64,000 bases of DNA, taken from assembly GCA_964369965.1 (NCBI GenBank), contig CAYJGF010000003.1, positions 67,880-131,879 of the forward strand. Reading direction: 5' to 3'. The notes beneath the pieces were generated by a model that was given only the letters and a program-made list of their open reading frames with translations, was not told the DNA's origin and did no database searches. This DNA is from CAYJBH01 sp964369965. GTDB taxonomy: Bacteria; Bacillota; Clostridia; Oscillospirales; Ruminococcaceae. Of the stretch, positions 1-8,023 are shown piece by piece (the first letter of the stretch is position 1; every line of letters starts with the position of its first letter). Both the position numbers and the translations under genes were made by a program.

Positions 1-52
1 CAATCTTTTTAATGTCGGTCATAACCGCAACCTTCATGTCCTTAGCCATCAT
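1..52 (-). CDS. N-terminal fragment, possibly zinc-dependent alcohol/sorbitol dehydrogenase
   Basis: Only the first 17 codons are inside the window; the gene runs off the left edge. The minus strand reads ATG ATG GCT after a good Shine-Dalgarno (AAAGGA, about 6 nt upstream of the first ATG). The peptide begins MMAKDMKVAVMTDIKKI. A start of the type MK-A-VMTDIKK is common in zinc-dependent medium-chain dehydrogenases of the sorbitol/threonine dehydrogenase group, so that is the suggested family. Seventeen residues cannot establish it. The palindrome ACAAATTTGT at 91-100 lies upstream and could be an operator, but this is speculative. Confidence 0.4.
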   Translation of the reverse strand, partial: MMAKDMKVAVMTDIKKI

Positions 53-133
53 AACTATTCCTTTCATATCTACTATGTGATTATATTACTACAAATTTGT
101 ATGATTTGCAATACCTCTTTAATAAATATGTTT

Positions 134-162
134 TTGACATTCTTGTTTTTTTAAACTAAAAT
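134..162 (+). promoter_or_regulatory. Sigma-A type promoter for the zinc-ribbon gene
   Basis: TTGACA at 134-139, a 17-nt spacer, and TAAAAT at 157-162. The predicted transcription start is near 169, shortly before the possible GTG (184) and ATG (196) starts. No convincing Shine-Dalgarno follows. Confidence 0.55.
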
Positions 163-183
163 ATTATTGTAAGATGTATAAAT

Positions 184-516
184 GTGGTTATTTTTATGGA
201 TTGTGTGTACTGTAAAAGAGGAAACGAGCCGAATGTGCAGTTTTGCACCGAATGTGGTGCGGAATTGTTGCCGATAGTGGATATTGACGCACTCCCATAT
301 CAGACCATTCACCCCGGCGTTGCAAACGAGCTAAGAAATGTTAAGGTCGGTTTTTTTAATAAAGGGGACTTGAAAAAAATAATCGCTTATATTGAGGCGA
401 GCGGCTGTCAGTACGCACCGGCACGTGTCGAGACTCATTACAAGCGCGATACCACCGACCCGGATGACGCTCTGCCCTCCTCTGAAATATACTTTAAACT
501 GCAAACTCTCGAGTAA
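184..516 (+). CDS. Small zinc-ribbon protein, possibly the 5' part of a decaying gene
   Basis: The 110-residue frame opens with a zinc-ribbon knuckle pair: CVYC near residues 7-10 and CTEC near 22-25. This is followed by an acidic, mixed alpha/beta-looking stretch (about 30-110) that I do not recognise. Start is GTG at 184 or ATG at 196; neither has a good ribosome site. The frame stops at TAA 514-516. The same frame continues to look coding after the stop (about 517-625), and a third coding-like stretch in another frame ends at 785. The sequence may therefore be one longer gene broken by a stop and a frameshift. Alternatively it is a genuine short zinc-ribbon protein. Function unknown. Confidence 0.45.
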   Translation: MVIFMDCVYCKRGNEPNVQFCTECGAELLPIVDIDALPYQTIHPGVANELRNVKVGFFNKGDLKKIIAYIEASGCQYAPARVETHYKRDTTDPDDALPSSEIYFKLQTLE

Positions 517-614
517 AATCCTCTTTCCCACAATATTGAACTTATCAACCCTCGAAACTATTTTCCCGACAATCAAGAGCAGACCTATGTACTGAGTATA
601 AATATTAAAAATAA

Positions 615-785
615 GTACAGATATATCATTGTGCGGATGTCAGCGCGGCATACTTTGCAGACAATATCAAAGTTGTTTTTTCCATCATGAGCAACGATAT
701 TGAAAAACGCTCCACCACAGATGTTGTCGACCTCGCGGCTCAAAAGATCGGTGATTTTTTAAAGGATAAATTTTTTATTCGTTAA
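615..785 (+). pseudogene. Coding-like remnant downstream of the zinc-ribbon gene
   Basis: From 615 to the TAA at 783-785 one frame is open and has protein-like composition: hydrophobic and acidic residues alternate, and it ends in an amphipathic helix containing DVVDLAAQKIGDFLKDKF. The only in-frame ATG is at 687, giving 32 residues, without a Shine-Dalgarno. It could be the detached C-terminus of the zinc-ribbon gene at 184. Its end overlaps the 3' end of the convergent DUF4097 gene by 11 nt. The interval 517-614 holds no other feature that I can support. Confidence 0.3.
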
Positions 786-1665
786 ATTCGACATTAATAT
801 CCCCGGTATTTACCTCTATCTCAATGGGAACCTCACCATCACCGGCTACCGTCGGGGTCGGGATTTCATCGCCCTCTATGCTCATTGTTCCAAGGTCAAC
901 CACAGCCTCAACCTCATAGTCCGCCCTATCTCCCTTTAATTCAAGTGACAACTCACCGAGTGAGAGCTCGAGCTCCCCTTTTTGAGTAATCTCAATATTT
1001 TTCGCGTCCATACTGCCGGTCGACAGGTCAGCGGCAAAAGAGCCGATCCTCGCGTCATCTACCTTTACATCGCCGAGCGACGAGCCGATGCTCAACATAT
1101 TTGCCTCAATTTCTCTTATGTTCACCGCGCCGGTCGACATGAGCGTTGTTACGCTGTCGGCGGTTATATTATTGAGATTTATATCGCCAAGATGGCTGTT
1201 GACACTCAAACTCTCGGCTGATATCTCGCCCACCTCGACAATACCCGCCGAGGCACTAATTTTTATATCTTGTAGCGTGACCTCCTCCGGCACCGTTATC
1301 TCTAACGTGTGGTTTTGGATGTTCCATGAACCTATGCCGAACAACATAATTTTGACATCATTGACCTGTGTCAATTTTACGGTGTCGCCGTCGTTTGAAA
1401 ATTCCATGTATTTTTCGTTATAGCGAACCGAGAATTCTTCCCCCCTTTTCACCGAAATTCTCTCGCTGACATCGACATCTATCTCCAAGTTGACAACCTC
1501 TCCGGAAAGAATCTCGCTCACATAACTCCCCTGCGTCTCACCAAAGACTAACCCGCCCTCGGTGTAGTAAATCACAGTCTCACCACCCAGCGCGTAGCCT
1601 GTACCGGCAAATATTACGCCGACCAGCAGAACCACTGCCGCGGCGATGATTATTATCTTTTTCAT
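775..1665 (-). CDS. DUF4097-type beta-strand repeat membrane/surface protein
   Basis: This 296-residue protein starts with a short positively charged N-terminus and one hydrophobic segment (about 3-25), a signal anchor or uncleaved signal. The rest is a repetitive beta-rich domain in which phrases such as DI-ISAS-G, SVNS-LGDINL, LMSTGAVNI and SSLGDVKV recur every 20 or so residues. That is the DUF4097/adhesin-like beta-solenoid pattern. It is the last gene of a PadR-DUF1700-DUF4097 operon and overlaps the preceding gene by ATGA, with AAGGAGAGAG as ribosome site. In Firmicutes this trio is linked to envelope stress sensing; the exact role is inferred from the family. Confidence 0.75.
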   Translation of the reverse strand: MKKIIIIAAAVVLLVGVIFAGTGYALGGETVIYYTEGGLVFGETQGSYVSEILSGEVVNLEIDVDVSERISVKRGEEFSVRYNEKYMEFSNDGDTVKLTQVNDVKIMLFGIGSWNIQNHTLEITVPEEVTLQDIKISASAGIVEVGEISAESLSVNSHLGDINLNNITADSVTTLMSTGAVNIREIEANMLSIGSSLGDVKVDDARIGSFAADLSTGSMDAKNIEITQKGELELSLGELSLELKGDRADYEVEAVVDLGTMSIEGDEIPTPTVAGDGEVPIEIEVNTGDINVEFNE

Positions 1666-2237
1666 ACTCTCTCCTTATAATATGGAACTCTGTCAAAAAT
1701 TGCTCGATAAATCAACCTGATAAATCGAAAAAAACCTTTAATAACGTATATAAATAAAATTCCGGTCAGCACGCAGAGCGACAGCGATATCAACATCATC
1801 CCCAAAAACAATATGCCGGTCGCGACATTGTGCAGGAATGCCGGCACCAAAAATACTAAGAACGCAATCCCAACAGCAAAAAATGAGAGGGAAAGAATAA
1901 GCGGTACCAACGATAAGGTGAGTAAAACCGAAAAGAATGCGACAGCCAAAGCGAACGCCGTCGACGCCAGTGGTATGGTGATAGGCAAAGACAGAATAAT
2001 CAGCACCACCATGCCGGGCGACACACCCCTTTTTGGTTCTATGCCAAGCTCGTTCATCAATCTGCCGGCTATCTGCTCCGGTGACGGCAATGCCGCAATC
2101 GCAGCCTGTTCGTCCTGCGCCTCGTTGAGGTGCTCGGTATAAAATTGCATTGCATCATCACGCTCATCACGCGGCAAAAAGCGCAAGGCGTTCCACAATC
2201 TCTTTAAAAATTTTTCCTTTGTCATAACCATCGTCAT
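1662..2237 (-). CDS. DUF1700 (HAAS-domain) membrane protein
   Basis: A 191-residue protein. The N-terminal 60 or so residues form a charged helical HAAS-type domain (TKEKFLKRLWNAL...LPRDERDD, then a PSPEQIAGRL helix). Several hydrophobic helices follow from about residue 75 to 180, and the C-terminus is basic. This layout matches DUF1700 proteins, which are nearly always encoded between a PadR repressor and a DUF4097 protein, as here. Three ATGs (2237, 2231, 2225) could start it. The ATG at 2231 has the best spacing from AGGGGA, which itself lies at the end of the padR reading frame, so translation is probably coupled. Confidence 0.75.
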   Translation of the reverse strand: MTMVMTKEKFLKRLWNALRFLPRDERDDAMQFYTEHLNEAQDEQAAIAALPSPEQIAGRLMNELGIEPKRGVSPGMVVLIILSLPITIPLASTAFALAVAFFSVLLTLSLVPLILSLSFFAVGIAFLVFLVPAFLHNVATGILFLGMMLISLSLCVLTGILFIYVIKGFFRFIRLIYRAIFDRVPYYKERV

Positions 2238-2542
2238 TCCCCTATCAATATGTTGTCAATTTTGTGTTTGTACTCGTCCCAGTTTTGCCGGTAGTGAATA
2301 AGTCGAGCAATTCCTTGCTCTGTTATGCTGTAATACTTTCTGTTTCGCCCGTCATATGCCATGTCATATGTGGTAAGCAATCCCTCTTTCGACAACCTGC
2401 GCAGGACAGGGTACAGCGCGGACTCTGATATCTCGATGCTCTCGGCAATGCGCTGTGTGAGGTCATATCCGTAGGTATCCCGTTCACGTACAATACCGAG
2501 TACACATGCATCCAGCAATTTTGCAGCTACGCTAAATTCCAT
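2234..2542 (-). CDS. PadR-family transcriptional regulator
   Basis: A 102-residue winged-helix protein with the PadR signature: LDACVLGIV near the start, TYGYDL-QRI, then ESALYPVLRRLSKEGLL (recognition helix) and the wing with GRNRKYYSIT-QG. Short PadR proteins of this size repress their own operon in response to envelope-active compounds in several Firmicutes, and the downstream DUF1700 and DUF4097 genes fit that arrangement. The start is ATG with AGGAG upstream. It overlaps the next gene by 4 nt. A consensus promoter lies just upstream and would be the likely autoregulated target. Confidence 0.88.
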   Translation of the reverse strand: MEFSVAAKLLDACVLGIVRERDTYGYDLTQRIAESIEISESALYPVLRRLSKEGLLTTYDMAYDGRNRKYYSITEQGIARLIHYRQNWDEYKHKIDNILIGE

Positions 2543-2571
2543 ATCTACTCCTATGTTATTTCATCTACTAT

Positions 2572-2601
2572 ATTATACAACGAATAATATTGTTTTGTCA
2601 A
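2572..2601 (-). promoter_or_regulatory. Consensus promoter of the padR operon
   Basis: On the minus strand TTGACA (2601-2596) and TATAAT (2577-2572) are separated by 18 nt. The predicted start is near 2565 and the leader to the padR ATG is about 23 nt. Both hexamers are perfect consensus, as expected for a strong promoter held down by a repressor. Confidence 0.75.
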
Positions 2602-2641
2602 TAGTAAATATACATGTTGCAATTTTTTGTCATTAATGATA

Positions 2642-2650
2642 TGATATAAT
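2642..2650 (+). promoter_or_regulatory. Extended -10 element for the MFS gene
   Basis: TGATATAAT is an extended -10 box about 23 nt before the MFS start codon. No good -35 sits at 16-18 nt: TTGCAA at 2617-2622 is 22 nt away. The call therefore rests on the TGn-TATAAT motif alone. Confidence 0.4.
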
Positions 2651-2672
2651 TAATTAGGATTATGAGGGAAAA

Positions 2673-3866
2673 ATGACCGACATAAAAAAATACAAACACA
2701 CCATAAGGGCGTGTTTTATCTGTTTGATTGTTCAAGCCGCGCTTGTCAATTTTGCACCGCTACTTTTTTTGACCTTTCAGGATACATATTCCCTCAGCTT
2801 CACCGACCTATCATTGATTATTTCCACAAACTTTGTTACACAAATTATAGTTGACATACTCTCCATCAAGTTTGTCGATGTCATCGGGCAAAAACGCACC
2901 ATGATAATGGCGCATGGGTTTGTCGCGGTTGGATTTGTCGGGCTGACCATCTTCCCCGAGGTGTTCCCGACGCCTCTCATGGGTCTGCTCACCGCAACTG
3001 TTTGTTATGCGGTGGGTGGTGGCATATTTGAGGTGCTCGCCAGCCCGATAATGGAGGCATGTCCGAGCGACCACAAGGCAGGCGCAATGAGCCTGTTACA
3101 CTCCTTTTATTGCTGGGGGCAGGTGGGTGTGGTGCTGTTGTCCACGATGTTTTTCCTTGTATTCGGCATTGAAAATTGGAGGATTTTATCGCTTATCTGG
3201 GCACTTCTCCCCATCGCAAACGGCCTATATTTTGCCACTGCCCCGATGGTGAAGATAGAGCATGACAACAAGTTGTCCTTTGTGGGTCTACTGCGCAACA
3301 AACTTTTTTGGGTTTTGCTTTTAATAATGGTCTGCGCAGGCGCGTCGGAACTCTCCATGAGTCAGTGGGCATCGGCATTCGCGGAGGAGGGGCTTGGCAC
3401 CTCAAAGCTAATCAGTGACATTGCAGGACCCTGCCTATTCGCTGTATTTATGGGTATTTCAAGGACATTTTACGGTCGAATGAGCAAAAAAATAAACCTC
3501 ACAACTTTTATGATAGGCTCCGGCATACTCTGCCTTTTGAGCTATCTCACAGTGTCGATATCCACCCTGCCTATCCTGTCGTTTATAGCGTGTGCCGCCT
3601 GCGGGCTTTCGGTCGGCATAATGTGGCCGGGCACTATCAGCATCGGTGCAAAAAGGATACCGACCGGTGGCACGGCGATGTTTGCGATGTTTGCCTTTGC
3701 CGGTGACATCGGTTGCAGTATCGGTCCCTCGGTGGTCGGTGCTGTGTTTGAGAATACCGACCGTCTACAGCTTGGTTTTTTGGCGGTTATTGTATTCCCA
3801 ATTCTGTTGATGATGGGTGTTTTGTTCGCAAAACATTATCATAATAAAGGTAGAAAAACTACATAG
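2673..3866 (+). CDS. Major facilitator superfamily transporter
   Basis: A 397-residue integral membrane protein with about twelve hydrophobic helices. The conserved loop between helices 2 and 3 reads DVIGQKRTMI, an MFS motif A variant. A long polar loop in the middle (around IEHDNKLS) separates two halves. It resembles sugar or drug MFS permeases of the FucP/YxiO breadth, but the substrate cannot be told from sequence alone. The start is ATG after AGGG. The gene is followed 27 nt later by a glyoxalase-fold gene on the same strand, and both end before a strong shared terminator, so they are probably co-transcribed. Confidence 0.8.
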   Translation: MTDIKKYKHTIRACFICLIVQAALVNFAPLLFLTFQDTYSLSFTDLSLIISTNFVTQIIVDILSIKFVDVIGQKRTMIMAHGFVAVGFVGLTIFPEVFPTPLMGLLTATVCYAVGGGIFEVLASPIMEACPSDHKAGAMSLLHSFYCWGQVGVVLLSTMFFLVFGIENWRILSLIWALLPIANGLYFATAPMVKIEHDNKLSFVGLLRNKLFWVLLLIMVCAGASELSMSQWASAFAEEGLGTSKLISDIAGPCLFAVFMGISRTFYGRMSKKINLTTFMIGSGILCLLSYLTVSISTLPILSFIACAACGLSVGIMWPGTISIGAKRIPTGGTAMFAMFAFAGDIGCSIGPSVVGAVFENTDRLQLGFLAVIVFPILLMMGVLFAKHYHNKGRKTT

Positions 3867-3892
3867 ACCACACAATTTTAGAAAGGAAAAAA

Positions 3893-4291
3893 ATGAACAA
3901 CGTTATTAAAGGTGCAGGTTTTCACCATGTCGCCCTCAAGGTCAACGACTTTGAGGCATCACTAAAGTTTTATATGGCGCTCGGATTTGATGTAAAATGC
4001 AGTTGGGGTGAGGGTGACGGGCGCGCCGCCATGCTCGATATCGGCGACGGAAATTTTATCGAGATGTTCGCCGGTGGCAAGGACGAGCCTGCCGAGGGTC
4101 GCTTTTTACACCTTGCAATAAAGGCGGAGGATGTGGATTTTGCCTATAACACAGCATTAAAAGCAGGCGCAACCACAAAACTTGAACCGTTTAGTGTGGC
4201 GGTGGATTCAAAGCCATGTCCCATGAACCTTTACATCGCTTTTGTATATGGCTTAGACGGCGAGGTGCTGGAGTTTTTTAAAGAAGTTTAA
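3893..4291 (+). CDS. VOC (glyoxalase/bleomycin-resistance fold) protein
   Basis: A 132-residue protein with the vicinal-oxygen-chelate pattern: a first beta-alpha-beta unit with GFHHVALKVNDFEASLKFY, and a second with LHLAIKAEDVDFAY and a closing GEVLEFF. Metal ligands of the family are usually His near the first strand (H12/H13), His/Glu in the middle (H85) and Glu at the end (near 127). All three are visible, so the protein could be an active lyase or a binding protein. Its ribosome site is GAAAGGA. It is likely in an operon with the upstream MFS gene. Substrate unknown. Confidence 0.8.
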   Translation: MNNVIKGAGFHHVALKVNDFEASLKFYMALGFDVKCSWGEGDGRAAMLDIGDGNFIEMFAGGKDEPAEGRFLHLAIKAEDVDFAYNTALKAGATTKLEPFSVAVDSKPCPMNLYIAFVYGLDGEVLEFFKEV

Positions 4292-4310
4292 TGTAAAGTC
4301 GAAATACATT

Positions 4311-4350
4311 ACACCCTGCAAACCGCATGTATATTGCGTTTGCAGGGTGT
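4311..4350. terminator. Bidirectional terminator between convergent genes
   Basis: A perfect 13-bp inverted repeat (4311-4323 pairing with 4338-4350) with a 14-nt loop lies in the 74-nt gap between the convergent VOC and HD-GYP genes. T-rich sequence follows on the plus strand (ATATATTTTA), and AT-rich sequence lies on the other side. Confidence 0.75.
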
Positions 4351-4365
4351 GATATATTTTAGTAT

Positions 4366-5640
4366 TTATGCGTAGAAAACCTCCGGCAGGTCGTGGTAGG
4401 TCAACATCTCTTTATATTCCGCTAAGATTGTATTGTATTTTTGGGCGACCGGTGCACCTTTTTCCTTTAAAATTTGTTGCAACTCCACAAAGTTTTCCGC
4501 GACAATCTCGACGATATCGGCGTCAATCTTGTTGGCTTTAGCCATGTCGCGCAGTATGCCGATGGTTTTGTCCCAACTGTAGCTGTCTTTATAACTTCGC
4601 TTGCCTATCAGCGCGCTGGTGATATCAGCGACCGCCAACGCACGGTAGGTTGTCGGCATCTCCTCGGCGGTGAGACCATGGGGGTAGCCGGTGCCGTCCA
4701 GCTTTTCATGGTGACTGGCGGCAAGTTTTATAATCTCGTCGGTAAAAACGCCATACAGCAAATTCTCCGTCTCGGTGGTGTGGAGCTTCATTATCGTCAT
4801 TTCGTCGTCGCTGAGTTTGCCCTCCGACTCAAGTATAGCTGTAGGGGTGGTAATCTTGCCGACATCGTGAACCAGCGCGGCGGAGTATAACAGATCGGCA
4901 TCACGTTTATCAAGCCCGAGTTTTTCCGCCAAAAATCCGCTGACCGCCGTGGTGTTGACCGAGTGTAACATGGTGGCAGGGCTTTTAAAGTCGATAATAT
5001 AGACCAACATCATGACGAAATCCTCAATTTCATCGGCATTGATTTCGAGCGAGGCGATAATTTTATTTTTGTAGTCATCAACCCTTTGTTTCAGACCGTC
5101 AACTTGCAACGCATTGTCCGACAACATGCGGTGAAAAGCCGCGAGAAATTTCGGGTGGATTGAATTTATACGTGTGAGTTCGATTTTAATCTCGTCGAGG
5201 GACATTTTGCGCATTAGCCCGATATCTATCCTGTCCGCAATGTGTAAAAGTTGTGCATAGTCAAAGATAAAATCACCGCTGTTAAGCTCGTCATACGGGT
5301 AATGGTGATATAAAATTGCCTTGGCATAGTTTTTTAGTGGTGTGAGGTGTTTGATAAAGAGGTATCCATAGACCGAGTGGGCGTGAATATTGTCCGTCTC
5401 AAACTGTAATAGTTTGCTGACCTCTTCCGTTTTATATGCCCCGATATCGTGCAAAACGGACAAAAGGTAGAGGCATTTATTATTAATGGGGTTAGCAGTC
5501 TCAAGATATTCCGATAATAAATTTGCAATATATCCGACACGCACACCGTGATCGATAAGCCTTTTGTCGTTATAACGCAACATTTTTGAGCAGAGGGTTA
5601 CCACCTCACTGCTCGTTACAATGTGTTCAAGTTTACTCAA
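4366..5640 (-). CDS. Tandem HD / HD-GYP domain phosphohydrolase-like protein
   Basis: A 424-residue protein with two metal-dependent phosphohydrolase (HD) domains. The first (about 20-170) has LLSVLHDIGAYKTEE, then HAHSVYGY, YHHYP and HIADRID. The second (about 230-400) has ALVHDVGKITTP, a later His (KLHTTE), and ASHHEKLDGTGYPHGL, the HD-GYP loop. HD-GYP domains hydrolyse cyclic dinucleotides such as c-di-GMP; the first domain may be regulatory or a second hydrolase. No sensor or receiver domain and no membrane helix are present, so it is cytosolic. Start codon is TTG with GGAG five nt upstream. It lies 14 nt downstream of mutS2 and probably shares its transcript. Confidence 0.82.
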   Translation of the reverse strand: MSKLEHIVTSSEVVTLCSKMLRYNDKRLIDHGVRVGYIANLLSEYLETANPINNKCLYLLSVLHDIGAYKTEEVSKLLQFETDNIHAHSVYGYLFIKHLTPLKNYAKAILYHHYPYDELNSGDFIFDYAQLLHIADRIDIGLMRKMSLDEIKIELTRINSIHPKFLAAFHRMLSDNALQVDGLKQRVDDYKNKIIASLEINADEIEDFVMMLVYIIDFKSPATMLHSVNTTAVSGFLAEKLGLDKRDADLLYSAALVHDVGKITTPTAILESEGKLSDDEMTIMKLHTTETENLLYGVFTDEIIKLAASHHEKLDGTGYPHGLTAEEMPTTYRALAVADITSALIGKRSYKDSYSWDKTIGILRDMAKANKIDADIVEIVAENFVELQQILKEKGAPVAQKYNTILAEYKEMLTYHDLPEVFYA

Positions 5641-5653
5641 TTTATCTCCATAT

Positions 5654-8023
5654 TTATTTTAATTCAGCGATGGTTACACCGTCCTCCCCCTCGCCGTATA
5701 ACCCGAGGCGAAAGGATTTGACGCTTTGATGGGTGCGCAGATGTTGGTGCAACCCCTTACGCAGGGCGCCGGTGCCCTTGCCGTGGACAAGATAGACCAT
5801 GTTAAGCCCTGACATCACAGCATTGTCGATAAAAATGTCGGCGAGCATACATGCCTCATCGATGTTCTTACCGATGAGCATCAGCTCACTTGAGGCCTTT
5901 CGGTCGGCGGTCGAGGTCACGCCTGCATTGCGTTCACGGCGTTTTGGGCGTGTGTTTTGCTCACTTTTTTTGGCGGTACCGAGCCGTGAAAACTGTATGG
6001 TGGAGCGGATGTTGCCGGACACCACCACCGCGGTTTTTTTTGATTTATCGACCGAAAAGACCGAGACGTTGCGCTTTAGATCGATGGAATAGACGCTGTC
6101 GCCGACGTTGCACTCTTTGATAGGGGTGAACTCCCCCTCATCTTCTTTAAACGACATGCCGGATATACCTGCCTCGGAGCGTTTGAGCAGCTCCTTTGCC
6201 GCCGCCGCCTTTTCGTTCGCACTCATTCGCTCCGCCTTTTGCAGGCGACGAATTTCGTCCATAAGGCGATGCACCTCATTCTCGGTGTCGGACAAGGTTT
6301 TTTTTGCCGAACGTCTTGCGTTATCGATGATGAGCGCCGCCTCTTTTTCCGCCTTTTCCCTTGCGAGGTTTGCACTTTTTAGTGTTGAGGATGTTTCCTC
6401 CCTTAATTTATTAATATACTCGTTTTGGTTGTTTATGTCAAGTTTTATTCGGTCAAGTTCCGCTAAAACTTTTTCAAATCGTTTATTTTCGGCGCTGAGG
6501 TGGCGCGCGGCACTGTCAATCAAACCGTCCGACAGACCGAGACGTTTCCCAATTAAAAAGGCATTGGAACGCCCCGGCACGCCGAGGATTATTTTATATG
6601 TCGGTCGCAGGGTGGCGACGTCAAACTCACAACTCGCATTCTGGACATTCTCCGTTTCAAGTGCAAAGATTTTCAGCTCGGCATAGTGGGTTGTGGCGAT
6701 TAAAAAAACCCCTTTATCCATTAACTGCTCGATTATTGCGGTGGCGAGCGCCGCACCCTCGGCAGGGTCGGTGCCGGAACCGAGTTCGTCCAACAGCACA
6801 AGGCAGTTTTTGCCGACATGGTCAAGTATGTTTTTTATATTTTTCACATGGGAGGAAAAGGTGGAAAGACTCTGTTCAATGCTCTGCTCGTCGCCGATAT
6901 CCACAAAAATATCATCAAAAAATGTGACGACACTGCGCTCCGACGCCGGTATTAAAAAACCGTGCGATGCCATGGTTAACAATAGCCCGACAGTTTTAAG
7001 CGTGACCGTCTTGCCACCGGTGTTAGGTCCGGTTATAATGAGCGTCTCATACTCATCGCCCAGCGAGATGTCAATCGGCACCACCTCATCACGCGATATT
7101 AACGGGTGTCTCGCCGCCTGCAACGAAAAATGCCTCTCGTGGGATACGCTCGGACATACCGCACGTTGTGACAGTGCAAGGCGCGCCTTTGCAAGCAGAA
7201 TATCAAGGGCGACCATCGCGTTATAGCCGTTTAACAGCCGATCGGAAATGGAGGCAACGATACCGGTGAAGTCAATTAATATGCGTTCTATCTCACGCTG
7301 TTCTTCATTTTTCAGCCGCAGTATTTTGGCGTTCGCCTCCACCACGGCGGCAGGCTCGACAAAGACGGTGGAGCCGGAGGCGGAAACGTCGTGGATAACC
7401 CCGGAGAAATCCCCCTTGTGCTCCGCCTTAATCGGCACGACATATCGACCGTTGCGCATGGTGACAACATTGTCCTGCAAAAACCGTGCATCATCACCGG
7501 AGCGAACTGTTTTTTCAAGTTTTTCCTTGATGGACTGCTCGGTGTTGACTATGTCGCGCCTTATCCTCGCAAGCTCCCCGCTCGCCTTGCTCGACATCTC
7601 GGTTTCGGACAGGATGGAGGTGGTTAAACGCTCCAAAAAATCCTTGTTTTGGTATAAAAAGAAAAAATCCTCGTCCAGTACCATGTCAAAATTCTCGACA
7701 CTGTCACGAAATTTTAAAAGTCGGTCGCAATTTTTCAGCACCGAGGCAACACACAAAAGCTCCCCCATAGAAAGTGTCCCGGCGAGCTCGGCGCGTTTTA
7801 AGATAGACGGCAGGTCGGCAGATACGCTGAATAACGACGGCGCCCCCTGCGATGTGCACATGACACCGACAGCGTCTGTTTTTTTCAACAGCAACTGCAT
7901 TTCATGGGAGCCGGTGGCGCGCCGGCAGTTTAAAACAGCCTGTTTTGCCTCCTCACACACGGCGAATTCCGTGGCTTTTTTAAGGATGATGTCGAATTCT
8001 AATAATCTATAATTTCTATCCAT
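5654..8023 (-). CDS. mutS2: Endonuclease MutS2 / ribosome-collision rescue factor
   Basis: A 789-residue MutS homologue. It has the core/lever region at 1-310, the ABC ATPase with Walker A GPNTGGKT at about 332-339 and Walker B/signature LLDELGSGTDP near 410, a long coiled coil at about 500-640, and a C-terminal Smr nuclease domain at about 715-789 with HGKGTGALR. The N-terminal mismatch-binding domain of MutS1 is absent, which defines MutS2. The family suppresses homologous recombination, and in Bacillus it splits collided ribosomes. It overlaps recO by 8 nt and has AAGGTAACC before its ATG. Full length for the family. Confidence 0.96.
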   Translation of the reverse strand: MDRNYRLLEFDIILKKATEFAVCEEAKQAVLNCRRATGSHEMQLLLKKTDAVGVMCTSQGAPSLFSVSADLPSILKRAELAGTLSMGELLCVASVLKNCDRLLKFRDSVENFDMVLDEDFFFLYQNKDFLERLTTSILSETEMSSKASGELARIRRDIVNTEQSIKEKLEKTVRSGDDARFLQDNVVTMRNGRYVVPIKAEHKGDFSGVIHDVSASGSTVFVEPAAVVEANAKILRLKNEEQREIERILIDFTGIVASISDRLLNGYNAMVALDILLAKARLALSQRAVCPSVSHERHFSLQAARHPLISRDEVVPIDISLGDEYETLIITGPNTGGKTVTLKTVGLLLTMASHGFLIPASERSVVTFFDDIFVDIGDEQSIEQSLSTFSSHVKNIKNILDHVGKNCLVLLDELGSGTDPAEGAALATAIIEQLMDKGVFLIATTHYAELKIFALETENVQNASCEFDVATLRPTYKIILGVPGRSNAFLIGKRLGLSDGLIDSAARHLSAENKRFEKVLAELDRIKLDINNQNEYINKLREETSSTLKSANLAREKAEKEAALIIDNARRSAKKTLSDTENEVHRLMDEIRRLQKAERMSANEKAAAAKELLKRSEAGISGMSFKEDEGEFTPIKECNVGDSVYSIDLKRNVSVFSVDKSKKTAVVVSGNIRSTIQFSRLGTAKKSEQNTRPKRRERNAGVTSTADRKASSELMLIGKNIDEACMLADIFIDNAVMSGLNMVYLVHGKGTGALRKGLHQHLRTHQSVKSFRLGLYGEGEDGVTIAELK

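Noticed and set aside
7248..8012. Long open frame on the plus strand opposite mutS2 (254 codons)
   Set aside because: It mirrors the codon structure of mutS2 on the other strand. Its product is Ser/Arg-rich with no motif, and there is no ribosome site. Same for 6108-6686.
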